This document shows, one piece after another, positions 34,944 through 46,302 of a stretch of 64,000 bases of DNA (position 1 is its first letter; every line of letters begins with the position of its first letter). The position numbers and the translations under genes are program-made. The stretch covers positions 58,233,938 through 58,297,937 of the forward strand of contig OY288257.1 in the NCBI GenBank assembly GCA_958450325.1, written 5' to 3'. This stretch comes from Agrostemma githago. Its lineage: Eukaryota > Streptophyta > Magnoliopsida > Caryophyllales > Caryophyllaceae. The notes below the pieces were generated by a model. That model worked only from the letters and a program-made list of their open reading frames with translations, was not told the origin of the DNA and searched no databases.

Positions 34944-36545
34944 ATGTCTGTAGATATGACGTTGGGCAGCAGACTGCGGTACGGTAGTTCGAGCAGCAAC
35001 AGCAACAGGGAGTCGTCCCAACAGCAGGAGGACCAGGAGGAGAACCGGCGAGAGGAGGAGAACCAGCGAGAGGACCAGGAGGAGAACCAAGAGGTGAACG
35101 ACGAGGAGCAACCAGAACGACCACAACAGGATCAAGGGCTTCAGTATACAGACGACGGACGCCTTATTATTAGCCCGGAGAACACATGGTGAGACGTTAT
35201 ATTTCCCTTTTCTTTTGTGAGACATCATCTTATTTCACTCTTTGGTGTAGGTTTCGTACCCGTGCGGTGGTGACGGGTGTGAAGGACAGTTTTATGAACG
35301 ATTTGAATACCTACTGCACGAGTTGGACAAAGTTGCCTCTGTGGCAACGGGAGAAGTGGTTTGCCAACTTTAAGGTACAACTGAATTTCTGTTTTTTATT
35401 AATTATCTGTTACTATTTACAGATTATTAATACAATGACAACAAACGATCTTGCAGTTGAAACACTTCTACAACGAGGGTCTCGAGGTGGCTGTGAGAGA
35501 CCGGTACATGGATGTCGCGAAGCCCAGATACAAAGACATGATGTACAAGATGGCGAGCGACGAGAAGTTAATGAAACACCTTAAAGGTTCGATTACTCAA
35601 TTAGTGTCCGTACTTGAATAGAAAGTTGTATATATCTTCAAAACACTTATTGATCTCAAAGTGTATAAATTGTAGGTGACGCCATCCAACAGTTCAGAAC
35701 AGCCCGGACCGACCCGAAGTTCCTTTCAAGATCCGTCCAGGCGAAAAAGAACAAGAGGCGGGGAGGGGACCCCGAGACCTTTGCTGAGCGCACCCACTAT
35801 GGTGGGTCGCAGTCGATGCACCAGCGGGCCATGAATGTTAGTATTTTCTTACCTTTGATTTTTATTTTGTATTTTTATTTTATGTTTTCCTTACATGTAC
35901 TGTCAACAGCTGAAGAAGAAAACCGGAGAATTCCCTCCGCCGGTACAGCTATTTCTCGACACGAAGAGTAAGGGGGATGATACTGACGGTCGAACATTCG
36001 CCACGAAGAAGGATATGGACATTTGGGTAAGTTTAAAACATAAGACTTCGTTATTTTTTTTTTCTTCACACAACCCACCTAATCACGACTTCATTTTCTT
36101 TCAGATGTCGTATAAGCAGGCCACTAGAGCACCCGAGAATGAAGGGGTGGACCCGAGCACGATTTGGTTCAGAGTCGTGGATGGGTACCGCAAGGGAGCG
36201 GTGTACGGTACGGGGACCGCTCATTCCCTGTATTGGACACCACCCAATGTTCGGGGGGGCCATGCGACCTCGACGGAGTGTGTGCCATCCGAAATGGCTG
36301 AGATGAGGTCGGAACTGCAGGGGGAAAGGGCGCGAGGGGATGCCTTGGCCGAGAAGCTGAAGGAGCAGGATGAGAGGCTGAAGATGCAGGAGTCCGTTAA
36401 CCTGCAAATTCTGGAAGAGCTACAACGCCTTAGGAGCATGCACCAGCAGAACTGTAACTCCGGCCCTATTCCCCGACATCGGGATCCTAGAGACCCCTTC
36501 AATGGGGGTGGTAGTGGTGCGTCAGCTAGTTTCCCTGTTAGGTGA
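34944..36545 (+). CDS. CACTA second protein (Ptta/En/Spm TNPA-type)
   Basis: Six exons joined by GT-AG introns keep one frame: 34944-35188, 35251-35374, 35457-35586, 35676-35836, 35910-36026, 36105-36545. The first exon is Gln/Glu-rich low complexity. Exons 2-5 carry the plant transposase (Ptta/En/Spm, PF03004-type) pattern: W..LPLWQREKWFANFK, a basic KNKRRGG stretch, THYGGSQSMHQRAM, then GEFPPPVQLFLDTKSK. Exon 6 has a predicted coiled coil (EMRSELQGERARGDALAEKL...). Such proteins bind the subterminal repeats of their element. No lesion was found, so it may still be made, whereas TNP2 is broken. Confidence 0.8.
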
Positions 36546-36789
36546 GTAATTGAAAACAGTTTGTAGTTTCTGAATGCTTGTTGAAAAAACAGTTTGTAAC
36601 AACATTTTTAATTTAGTGTATTCATGACGTTTGCGTACTTGGTTTCCAAATTTGGAGTGTGAAACTTGCGTAACGTTTGGAACGACGTTTGGAATGATGT
36701 TTGGGATGTATTGTGGTTGTTGGTGTGTTTTATTTTGCAGATTTTGGCTAGAAAAATAATAATAATAACCGGCCTATTTCAGGTACAAC

Positions 36790-37140
36790 AGCGACTGAAA
36801 TCAGTAGCTAATTTTCCTATTTAGCGACCGATATCAGTCGCTGTATAAGTCTGCATGTCACCACATTACACCATTTAGTGACTGAAATCAGTCGCTAATT
36901 TCTCACTTTAGCGACTGAAATGGGTCGCTAATTGACGACATTAGCGACTGAAATCAGTCGCTAATTTCTCACTTTAGCGACTGATTTCAGTCGCTAAAGT
37001 GAGAAATTAGCGACTGATTTCAGTCGCTAAAATTAGCGACTGAAATCAGTCGCGCGTTTCTCTAGCGACTGAAATCAGTCGCTAGATGCGACTAACTGTA
37101 GCGACAATCGCTTAGCGACTGTTAACAGTCGCGCGTCTAC
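36790..37140. repeat. Right subterminal palindrome array of CACTA
   Basis: Eight to ten copies of the 20-22-bp TAGCGACTGAAATCAGTCGC palindrome, several separated by CTAATTTCTCACTTT spacers, form a longer inverted structure around 36900-37030. They match the left array. Confidence 0.85.
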
Positions 37141-37202
37141 TTCTAGCTACAGATGACGGTAGCTAAACTCAGTCGCCAAATACTTAAACTGTTGTAGTGG
37201 CT

Positions 37203-38000
37203 CAACAATCGGAAGCCACGCAATTGACTAAAAACGAAAACCAAAAAGACTACCATTGACTAAAACCAAAAACCAAAAAGACTACTATTGAGAAAGTCAG
37301 TCCTGAAACGCGAAGCTACGACACCCCAAAAAAATGAAGAAGTCGGTTCCGAGACGCGCCGCTACGACACCAAGCTACCACTGAAAAAGTCAGTTCTCAA
37401 ACGCGACGCTACGACACCAAAACAAAATGACGAAGTCGGTTCCGAAACGCGCCGCCACGACACCAAATAAATGTAAACGCTTCGGACTTAATCACAGGCT
37501 ACAATCAAAGTGAACAAATCAGAATCAGCATTCGGAAGCCAAACAACCAGAAGCCACACAGTCGACTAAAACCGAAAAAAAAAAGACTACTGATAAAAAA
37601 GTCAGTTCTCAAACGCGACGCTACGACACCCAAGAAACTGTAAAAGGTCCGGACTTATAATCAAAATCTGAAAAAGTCGGCTCCGAAACGCGACGCTACG
37701 ACACCAAACTACCACTGAAAAAGTCAGTTCTCAAACGCGACGCTACGACACCAAAACAAAATGACAATGTCGGTTCCGAAACGCGACGCCACGACACCAA
37801 ATAAATGTAAACGCTTCGGACTTATAATCACAGGCTACAATCAAAGTAAACAAATCAGAATCAGCATTCGGAAGCCAAACAAACAGAAGCCACACAGTCG
37901 ACTAAAGCCGAACACCAAAAAGACTATCGATAAAAAAGTCAATTCTCGAACGCGACGCTACGACACCAAAGAAACTGTAAAAGGTCCGAACTTATAATCA
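37203..38000. repeat. Minisatellite array with 45-bp subrepeats
   Basis: About nine units share AACGCGACGCTACGACACC with variable linkers. Two higher-order units of about 340 bp begin at aaacgcttcggactta (37467 and 37808). The same higher-order unit is found left of the CACTA element at 30330-30398, so the transposon split the array. No coding capacity is likely despite short ORFs. Confidence 0.8.
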
Positions 38001-38208
38001 AAATAAACAATCCAAGCAAACAAATCAGATTTGTACTCACAAGGAATTGAAAAACAACTAACCATAAATCGGAATTCAAAATCGGACTCACCGACTTGGA
38101 CTCACGGAGATCGAACGAAAAACTAATCAGAAATCGAGAATCGAAATCGGACTCAGCAAAATACACTCACCAGAAACTGAGAGAATTTAAAATGGAAATT
38201 AGACTCAC

Positions 38209-38545
38209 CAGAAAATGAAAAGTAAAGTAATCAGAAATCGAAATCGGACTCACCAGAAATCGATTTAGATGTAGAAGAGGAAGAAGCAGAAACGCAGAGG
38301 TGAGGAAAGCAGGAGCAAAATCGAACCCACCAGAAACGGGGACAACCAAATCTCGAGAAACCCTAGACCAACCAGGATTAAACTAATCAAAAATCGAAAA
38401 TGGAAATTAGAAAAACCAGAAATTGAAAAGTAAAGTAATCAGAAATCGAAATCGGACTCACCAGAAATCGAAAAGGATGTAGAAGAGGAAGAAGCAGAAA
38501 CGGAGAGGTGAGGAAAGCAGGAGCAAAATCGAACCCACCAGAAAA
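38209..38545. repeat. Direct duplication, ~206-bp period
   Basis: The segment from accagaaaatgaaaagtaaa to gaacccaccagaaa (38209-38338) recurs at 38415-38543 with few changes. It is purine-rich on plus, and the minus-strand ORF over it is a low-complexity Ser/Leu/Pro shadow. Confidence 0.75.
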
Positions 38546-38759
38546 GGAATGTAGGAGAGAAGGGAAGAAGAAGAACCGCAGGAGTATGAGAGAAGGGAAA
38601 GAAGATGAAGCATAGGAGAAACGAAGGAGGAAGAAGCAGAGAAGGAAGAGCAGGGGAGGAAGAAGCAGGGGAGAGGCAGGGGAAACAGGGGCTTGCTGTT
38701 CATAAGGAACAGTAGGGGGGTTAGGAAGTTCCTACATTTATAAGGGTTATTGATACATG

Positions 38760-41700
38760 TTGTACACTTTTATTTTTTATTAAGTTTATATTTAATCACA
38801 TTATTAAGTATCACAAACTTTTCGTTTACCCATATTTAATAATTTTTTATCATAAATATTTTAATTTATTATTATGGTTATTTTTGAGAACCTTTGCACC
38901 ACCTTTCATTACAATCAACTATTAAAAATAGTATTTAGTCAATAGTTTAACACCTTTTTTTTAAAATAAGAATTTCCATTTCTTAGGTTTTTTCATAACA
39001 AAATTAATATTTTTTTGGCTATTTTATGCATACTAAATTTAAACTTTATTACATTATAAATTTCATATGTGTTTAGCTGTTTTACTTTATTAATAAAATT
39101 ATTACTACTTACAACTTTTTTAATCACAAAAAAAGTTTTGTTATGCATTCACTTTTTGTGCACGTGACGGATGCTTTCATGTTTTTTTTTAACAATTTAA
39201 TGTTTTACAATAAATTTATCTTTTTTAAATTTATAATTTTCTTATTATATATGTGTTGTAAATTTTTGTTTTCTTTATCTTCATAATTAACCACATTATT
39301 AAGTATCGTAACAGATTTACATTATTTATAATTTATATTTACTAATTTGTTTATATAATATATTCAAAAGACAATTTAAAACATTAAATTTTATTCCACA
39401 TGTCAAAGTTTTTTTTAATGCAAACAAAAAATTAATATTTCACTTAAAGCATAAATTTATTGTTATTAATAAAAATTAATGATTTTTGATAAAAAAAACT
39501 TAATTATTTGGAGGTTACACCTTTTCATTTACTTTTGTCTTAATAATCAAATTTAATATTAATAATTATATTACTATATATTATGAATAACTTCATTATC
39601 ATCATTATATAACTAAAAAATCAATATAATGGAGAGTTGGAAAAAAAAGGCATTCGTATTTTGAGATTTCTTATTCACATTTCATTTGTTCTATTTTATA
39701 TATATTGTCTTCAGTTTTGTAATTATTTTTCGTTGATTCTAATTTTTGTACTAATTTTATCTTTTTGCATTTGTTTTGGTTTAGTGAACTTATGCAAAGC
39801 CAATAATCAAGCATGAAATTTCTCATTTTTAGGTATAATAATTTTATTTTGATTGATTTTTATATTGATTGTTATATAATACATTTCAAGTTAATTTTAA
39901 ATCTCACGGATTTTGTGTTCATAAGAGTGTACTTTTATTTATATTAAAAGTTGAAGAAATTTACAAAATATGATTAAGAAGAATTGCAAATTTAAGTGTT
40001 AATCAAAGTATGTAAGGATTACAATTATTTGGGTAATGTATTTAATATTTTATTACAAAGGTAAATCATCAATGAAAAAAATTAGTAAGGAAATGACAAA
40101 CAAAACTTAATATTTCACTTAAGCATAATGTCTTATTCATAAGCAAAACGTAAAAGTGTTTTTTTAAAAAAATTAATAGTTTGGTTGTTTCGTCATTTAA
40201 TCTACTTTTATCGTAATGATAATCAATCAAATTTAATATGAATAATTAGATTATTTAGTATTAAGAACTTCATACTAAACTAGCTAATTTATGTATTTTA
40301 TTACTTCACTATTAAATTTTTATATCAATTTTTTTTACTGGGGTGACTTCTGCCCCTTTCCTTTTAATATTAAAAAATTAATCAAAACTTTTCATTTACC
40401 TTTTATTAAAAAAACATATTATTAAAATTTATAATCTATATATTATTAGAAGTTTTTTTTATGCATTTAATTTTTTTCCCACATGGCGGATGGTTTACTT
40501 TTATTTTTTTTATAATTTTTTTTACTTCAAGTTATCCTTTTAAATTTTGATTTTTTAAATTATAAATAATTTATTTTTGTTGATAAAAATTAATGATTTT
40601 TGAATAAAAAAACTTAATCACTTGGAGTTTACTCATATTTAATAATTTGTCATAATACATAATTCAATTTATTATTATTGTTATTTTTCAAAACCTTTAC
40701 ACCCATATTTCATTATAAGCAAATATTAAAAATAGTATTTCGTAAATAGTTTAACAACTTTCTTTAAAATAAGAATTTCCATTTCTTAGGTTTTTTTTCC
40801 TTTAGCAAAATTAATCTTTGTTTGCTATTTTATGCCTACTACATTTAAACTTTATTACATTATAAATTTGTTATGTGTTTAACTATTTTTCTTTAATAAT
40901 AAATTTATTACTACTTACAGTTTTTTAATCGCAAAAAAAGTTTTGTTATGCATTCAGTTTTTGTGCACGTGGCGGATGCTTTCATGTTTGCATTTTGAGA
41001 TTTATTATTCACATTTCATTCGTTCTATTTTATAAATATTGTCTTCAGTTTTGTAATTATACTTCGTTTATTCTAATTTTAATACTAATTTTATCTTTTT
41101 GCATTTGTTTTTGTTTAGTAAAGTTATGCGAAGCCAATAATCAAGTACTCCCTCCGAGTTTCTAACATTGCCCCATTTTTCTTTTTGAGCTGAGTTCAAT
41201 CTTTTACCCACGTTCCATTTAGGCCATAAATGTGTGGTTCACATTCACCCACCCATTTATCTCTCTTCCTTATTCTTTTTTTAACCACTCATTTTTCCTT
41301 CCTTATTTTCCACCCCATAAAGAAACGGGGCAATCATAGGAACTCGGAGGGAGTATGGAATATCTCATTTTATGGGTATAATAATTTTATTTTATTTGAT
41401 ATTTATATTGATTATTTTAATAAATATATTTCGAGTTAACTTGATATCTCATGGTTTTGTGTTCATAAGAGTGAAATTTTATTTATATTTAAAGTTGAAG
41501 AAATTACAAAATACGATTAAGAAAAAGTTGCAAAGTGTTAATCAAAGTAGCATACTCAATTATTAGGGTAATGTATTTAACATTTAAATCTAATTAAAGG
41601 TAAATCATCAATTAAAAAAAATTGTGAGGAAATAACAAACACAATTTAATATTTCACTTAAGTATAATTTATTATTTTTAAGAAAACTTAATATTTTTCT

Positions 41701-41810
41701 AGAAAAAATTAATATGAAGTAGTTTGGTTGTTTCACTATTTAATTCACTTTCATCGTAAGGATAAGTCAAAGTTAATATGAATAATTATATTTTTTTAGC
41801 ATTAAAACTT
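38760..41810. repeat. AT-rich direct duplication, ~1.8-kb period
   Basis: Block 38800-39190 matches 40625-40990, and block 39650-40260 matches 40988-41800. Both include distinctive words such as gcacgtg(a/g)cggatgctttcatg and aagccaataatcaag. The left copy has an extra 460 bp (39190-39650) absent from the right. The right copy has a Stowaway MITE absent from the left. The region is non-coding. Confidence 0.75.
41148..41353. mobile_element. Stowaway MITE, copy 1 (206 bp)
   Basis: TIRs CTCCCTCCGAGTT / AACTCGGAGGGAG are flanked by TA on both sides (41146-41147 and 41354-41355). The left arm of the local 1.8-kb duplication has the uninterrupted sequence (caataatcaagcatg at about 39806-39820), an internal empty site. 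It is non-coding, and a second copy lies at 45958. Confidence 0.92.
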
Positions 41811-42026
41811 CATATTATAACTAAAAAAATAATAGGAAGATAAAACAATGAAGGGATACAAATAATTGAGATTTTTTTTTTACATTTCGTTCGCTTTATT
41901 TTTTTGAACATTTCCTTCAATTTTGTAAGATATTGAGTACTCCATGACAACATTTTTAGCTGAATTATTTGACAACACTTGGTCCGAAATATATTGACAA
42001 TAAGATAAAAAGTTGAAACAGATAAT

Positions 42027-42043
42027 CCCGTGAATTTCACGGG
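42027..42043. other. Perfect 17-bp hairpin
   Basis: CCCGTGAATTTCACGGG is a perfect inverted repeat with a 1-nt centre. Such GC-rich hairpins occur near the 3' ends of plant Helitrons, but no CTRR end follows at the expected distance. It is reported only as a structure. Confidence 0.35.
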
Positions 42044-42402
42044 CCACATACCTACTTTTATTTTAATAGGTTTGAACGGTAAAATATTTTTGGAATTGCA
42101 GAAACTAATCAACATATTTGAGTACTGGGATGTCATTAAATATGTAATTTTATCGAACACTCGGTATATATTTTTTATTTTCCATTTATATTTGTAAACT
42201 TGAATTTTGCGATATTCTCTTTTTTCTATAATATAAGTTAGCTATGATCTGAGGTATTCGTATCGGTGTCACTTGTCGAGGGCAACGAGAATCATTTGCA
42301 AGAGTTGCTTGAATTGCTCCAAAGTTTCTCAATCAATGGTATTGAATATCCAATGAGAAATCTCAGAAAGTTGAATCCCCTATATATAGTTCACAAATTC
42401 TT

Positions 42403-42655
42403 GGGAGATACGGTCTCTCAATAAGTTATTGAGAGACGACTTGTGAGTACCACTTGATGTATTATTCGTACCTATTTTATTATTATATGTACCTCTAAAT
42501 GACAATTTTGTTTTGTAGCTATTTTTATAACAAGTGTATCCCTTTATATTTGTATATTCTTTTATGTTAAGCGTACCTATTTTTATTAGCTTTGGTACCA
42601 TTGTTAGAAATGGTCTCTCAATAATCTTAAGAAAGACCGTCTCTGAAGAGACTTA
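42403..42655. mobile_element. Possible fold-back MITE
   Basis: The ends are related inverted repeats of about 38 bp. The left contains GGTCTCTCAATAAGTTATTG; the right complement contains GGTCTTTCTTAAGATTATTG, followed in both by AGAGAC-type words. Each end is also internally palindromic. The interior has no coding capacity. The target duplication was not resolved. Confidence 0.45.
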
Positions 42656-42685
42656 CTCTATATAGTTATATACTAACAGAATATT

Positions 42686-44137
42686 TTTTTTTTTTGCCAG
42701 CGAAGAAAAAGCATCGGATTACATGCTGTTTGGGTTCTCGGAACCCATATTACATCCTTTATTGAAACTACAATCGACACCACAAACTACAGCTAATACA
42801 GGAACGATAAAATAAAGGCGTCGGGTGAAAGCAGTGAGTTGTTGGCGCACGGACGTTTGGATATGAGCATCATCATCCACATAATCCACACAACTGCCAA
42901 CCCCTAGATACCATCCACACATATGAGTAGTACAGTGAAGGAACCAAGATGCACTTACGCACTTACGAAGAAGGCGTAGAAAGAAACGGGTGAGAACAAA
43001 GCAACTAGGCTTGCCTCTAGTGGAGAAAGAACTCCTACATCTTGATAAACGAACCATATACTCATAAGGCCAATGAACCAAAGAACCGAGCAGCATGCAA
43101 AGAGTCAAGGATAAAGACCACATCATAACCAAACCCCTACTGGAAGAACCAATCCAAGACCAATCTATGGTCAGGTCAACCCACTCCAAACGCGAGAAGG
43201 CCACCATAAGGAGGCTTTTATTCTTACGGAAAATGAAACTTAAACTTATAATTAAGAACCTAGTAAAGAGAAGAGCTAAACGAGAAGTCATGCTTGGAGA
43301 GAGCCACCGGACCCCAACCACACAAAAGGCACCCCAAACCACCATGAGAAGACACCAACCCGAAGCTGTCCAACAAAGCGGAACAAACCACTCTTAAAGA
43401 CCACAACCGTCAAAAGGGGGACCACCATCACGATCAAAACCAGTAAGACCAAGGAGAGAAAGACAAGAAAGATAGATAGGAGGGACATGGACCTTACAAC
43501 TCCTGACTTCGGTCCGAACACGTCGACAAGACCAATCAGAAAACAATCAACTCGAACCCAAGGAACAAACCACCAACAACAGTCAAACCGACCCAAAACG
43601 GAAACGTAGACAAGGATCTAATCCGACGCAACAAACCTACCCAAGGAACCTAAACAGACAAACCTAAACCCATAACGACACTGACAATGACAAAAACCAG
43701 AGGGTGGGGGAGGGGGACGAGGGAAGGGGGAACATCCTCGAGCAAATGTCAACGAAAGAGGAAGGGGTCTAGACAAGAAACAAACAGGGAGCCGGTCCCC
43801 GGAGGGCGGGGGAGGGGGGCGAGGGGAGGGGGAATCGCCCCCGGCGAACGCCGACAACAAGGGTAAGCGCGAAAACCGGACGAGAGGGGACGACGGTCAA
43901 CGGACAAGACAAGTCAAGACGAAAACTAAAGGTGGGGGAAGACGACCGGAACAGACGAGATAAGGGAATCGATCGGAACAAGACGACGACGACAGAGCAG
44001 GCCAGGAGAGGGCCAAACACCCTCAAAACAACAACAAAAACAGAAAAACACTTACTGGACAAATGATCGGGTGGTGGCCACCGACAAGACGGAAGTGGGG
44101 TGGACTAGACTCCATCCTTTTCCACTCCAACTCAGTT
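42686..44137 (-). mobile_element. Retroposon with 13-bp target duplication (non-autonomous LINE-like)
   Basis: The insertion is flanked by a perfect 13-bp repeat CTAACAGAATATT (42673-42685 and 44138-44150). On minus it ends in a poly-A tract (the T-run after 42685) preceded by CTTTTTCTTCGCTGGC. These are hallmarks of LINE-mediated insertion. The body (1.45 kb) is far more GC-rich than its surroundings and has no reverse transcriptase. A 208-codon minus-strand ORF (42719-43345) matches nothing I recognise. A GC-rich segment of about 107 bp is tandemly duplicated at 43695-43860. It could be a non-autonomous LINE/SINE-like family or a processed copy of a cellular transcript. Confidence 0.8.
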
Positions 44138-44154
44138 CTAACAGAATATTGAAT

Positions 44155-44156
<2 letters not shown>

Positions 44157-44201
<45 letters not shown>
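44157..44201. repeat. TA microsatellite
   Basis: About 22 TA units immediately border the TIR element that follows. Confidence 0.95.
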
Positions 44202-44204
<3 letters not shown>

Positions 44205-44365
44205 GGTTCATGTGAGAACCACTCCTTCAATGAGAACCATGAGAACTAATTACATTCATTAAATTAATGGATGAACCTAGGTAGAACTCTTTGTGGGATG
44301 CGGCTATAGCCCAGGTCCGAAACATTGGCTTAATTATTATTTTCGACATAAAATACTCAGTTTCA

Positions 44366-44470
44366 TGTTGTGTCTCAGTTGGTTGGGAATGAACCTATTG
44401 GTGAGGAGGTTATGGGTTCGAATACCCATTTACGTAGCAGTCTAATAAATACAGTACTTCCTAGATTTTA
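44366..44470 (+). mobile_element. tRNA-derived SINE head (possible)
   Basis: An A-box-like TGTCTCAGTTGG (44371-44382) and a B-box-like GGTTCGAATACC (44415-44426) are about 34 bp apart, as in tRNA-derived plant SINEs. No full cloverleaf, tail or target duplication was resolved. The homologous place in the inverted copy does not show the same boxes in the same orientation. Confidence 0.4.
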
Positions 44471-44589
44471 ATTTTGGAAACAAATTTCAATTTTATTCTC
44501 ATTTTTTTATATGTTTTAATTAAGGTTACATTTCAATTTCATCATCAATCCTTTTAATTAAAAACTTGGATTTCAATTTCATTCAATTT

Positions 44590-45005
44590 TAGCATACCCT
44601 TTTTCACTTTTAGCGTACCATTTTTCAATTTAAATTTTAGCGTACCATATTTTCTATTTTAGCGTACTTTTTTTTTCTATTTTAGCGTACCTTTTTTTTT
44701 CTATTTTAGCATACCATTTTTCAATTTCAATTTTAGCGTACCGTTTTTCAATTTTCGCGTACTATTTTTCAATTTTAGCGTACCTTTTTTCAATTTCAAT
44801 TTTAGTGTACCCTTTTTTCAATTTTAGCGTACCCTCTTTCCATTTCAATTTTAGCGTAACCTTTTTTAATTTTAGCGTACCCTTTTTCACTTTTAGCGTA
44901 TCCTTTTTCAATTTTAGCGTACCCCTTTTCAATTTTAGTGTACCATTTTTCTATTTTAATGTACCTTTTTTTTCTATTTTAGCGTACCATTTTTCTATTT
45001 TAGTG
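44590..45005. repeat. Minisatellite with TTTTAGCGTACC core
   Basis: About 20 degenerate units of TTTTAGCGTACC plus a T-rich spacer (20-30 bp each). The complementary array is found in the inverted copy at 62975-63425, so the minisatellite is an integral part of this element family. Confidence 0.85.
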
Positions 45006-45957
45006 CACATAACAGTGAGGTGCTACTTGAACCATAATTGAATAATTTTGTAGTCCGTAAGATATATAGAATGAATATACTAATTTATAGGCGGACCGTG
45101 TATAGCTTAAGTTCCTAAGTTGACCAATGAGCAGACGAGATACATTTCCTGAACCCAAATTTTCTGAACCAAAAGTAACCCAATCCGAAGCTGATCCGAC
45201 CCAAATCCGATTTAATTGACCGATTCGTTGGGTCTAGTCGCAGGTGAGAATAGAACCCGGTAATCTTTTGAATTTGGTAGAAAACTGGACAATTCCTGAA
45301 CAACTCCCGATTTTCAGATAAGAGACTGACGGAGTTTACAGTCCCGTAACCTCTATCATATGAACCCATACCACAACAATGACGGCCATACTCAAACTCT
45401 ACAATCAAATCAATTAAAACCACCTCTTCCATTCTTAATCCAATTCAACTATTAGAACTTCCAATTCAATTGATTTGTGCATTTGAGTACATTAGGAGTT
45501 CAAGAATTCATGATATAAAATTTAATTTTATTGATACAAAAATCTCAAATCAAGTGGACGTATTTAATGGTTTTAACGAAAATATGAACCCTAATTTAAG
45601 GAAATCCCCAATTGTATATAAATCCCCAATTTTATGAACACTGGAACCCTAATTTATTAAGATTAGACAACAAAACCTTTGGAATTTGCATTGATGAACA
45701 AAACTTCATTTGCTTTTTCTTGATTTTTGGTGAATTTTGTTGAATTTTTTTTCTTCAATTTCAGCCATTGTTGATGAGGGAAGGGAGAAGGAAGCAAGAG
45801 AGAGAAAGAAACAGATTTGATTTTTTTGTTAAAGGAAGAGGGGTGTTTTTAAGAATAATGTCAGCCATTAGATCTAAATAAGATCTTGGTTTTAAAAAGT
45901 TCTCACAGTTCTCATTGAGGGATAGGTTCTCACCCGATCTTAACTCTATATTATATA

Positions 45958-46163
45958 CTCCCTCCGAGTTTTTAACATTGCCCCATTTTCCTTTTTGAAC
46001 TGAGTTCAATCTTTTACCCACTTTCCATTTTAGGCCATAAATGTGTGGTTCACATTCACCCACCCATTTATCTCTCTTCCTTCTTGGTTTTTTAACCACT
46101 CATTTTTCCTTCCTTATTTTCCACCCAAAAAAGAAACGGGGCAATCATAGGAACTCGGAAGGA

Positions 46164-46164
<1 letters not shown>
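45958..46164. mobile_element. Stowaway MITE, copy 2 (207 bp)
   Basis: It is nearly identical to 41148-41353, with TIRs CTCCCTCCGAGTT / AACTCGGAAGGAG and TA at both ends. The right TA runs directly into a long TA microsatellite. Confidence 0.9.

Positions 46165-46253
<89 letters not shown>
46165..46253. repeat. TA microsatellite (~44 units)
   Basis: An uninterrupted TA repeat starts at the right TA of the Stowaway MITE. Confidence 0.95.
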
Positions 46254-46257
<4 letters not shown>

Positions 46258-46302
46258 CTTTCATGGACTTATTTTCCCTCCAACATCTAGGAGTCGTTTG
46301 GT

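Larger units (their letters stand above)
30399..37199 (+). mobile_element. CACTA (En/Spm) DNA transposon, 6.8 kb
   Basis: It starts CACTACAAGAAAT and ends with TTGTAGTG, flanked by a 3-bp duplication GCT (30396-30398 and 37200-37202). Both ends carry dense palindromic subterminal repeats of the type TAGCGACTGAAATCAGTCGC. Two genes lie on plus: a TNP2-type transposase (31268-34833, with lesions) and a second, multi-exon transposase-associated gene (34944-36545). The structure is complete. It is probably not autonomous because the TNP2 frame is broken, but the ends remain suitable substrates. Confidence 0.95.
44204..45943. mobile_element. TA-flanked TIR element, copy 1
   Basis: The left end begins GGTTCATGTGAGAACC and includes TCAATGAGAACC. 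The right end complement has GGGTGAGAACC and TCAATGAGAACTGTG, giving TIRs of about 40 bp. An inverted, diverged copy occupies 62074-64000. Shared internal landmarks include an atttaatggttttaac block (near 45560 and the complement near 62415) and a block near 45010-45100 (complement near 62800-62900). There is no ORF of note. The superfamily is unknown; placement in TA repeats recalls Micron-type MITEs. Confidence 0.7.

Noticed and set aside
38458..38703. 81-codon Ser/Leu/Pro-rich minus-strand ORF
   Set aside because: It is low-complexity translation of purine-rich duplicated sequence without a domain.
42027..42043. Helitron 3' end
   Set aside because: The hairpin is perfect but no CTRR terminus follows on either strand at the usual distance.
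42719..43345. 208-codon ORF in the retroposon
   Set aside because: It was considered as a LINE ORF, but no RNA-binding, endonuclease or RT motif is visible; kept only as a note in the element entry.
44366..44470. A true tRNA gene
   Set aside because: A- and B-box-like words are present but no acceptor stem or cloverleaf can be drawn; at most a SINE head.
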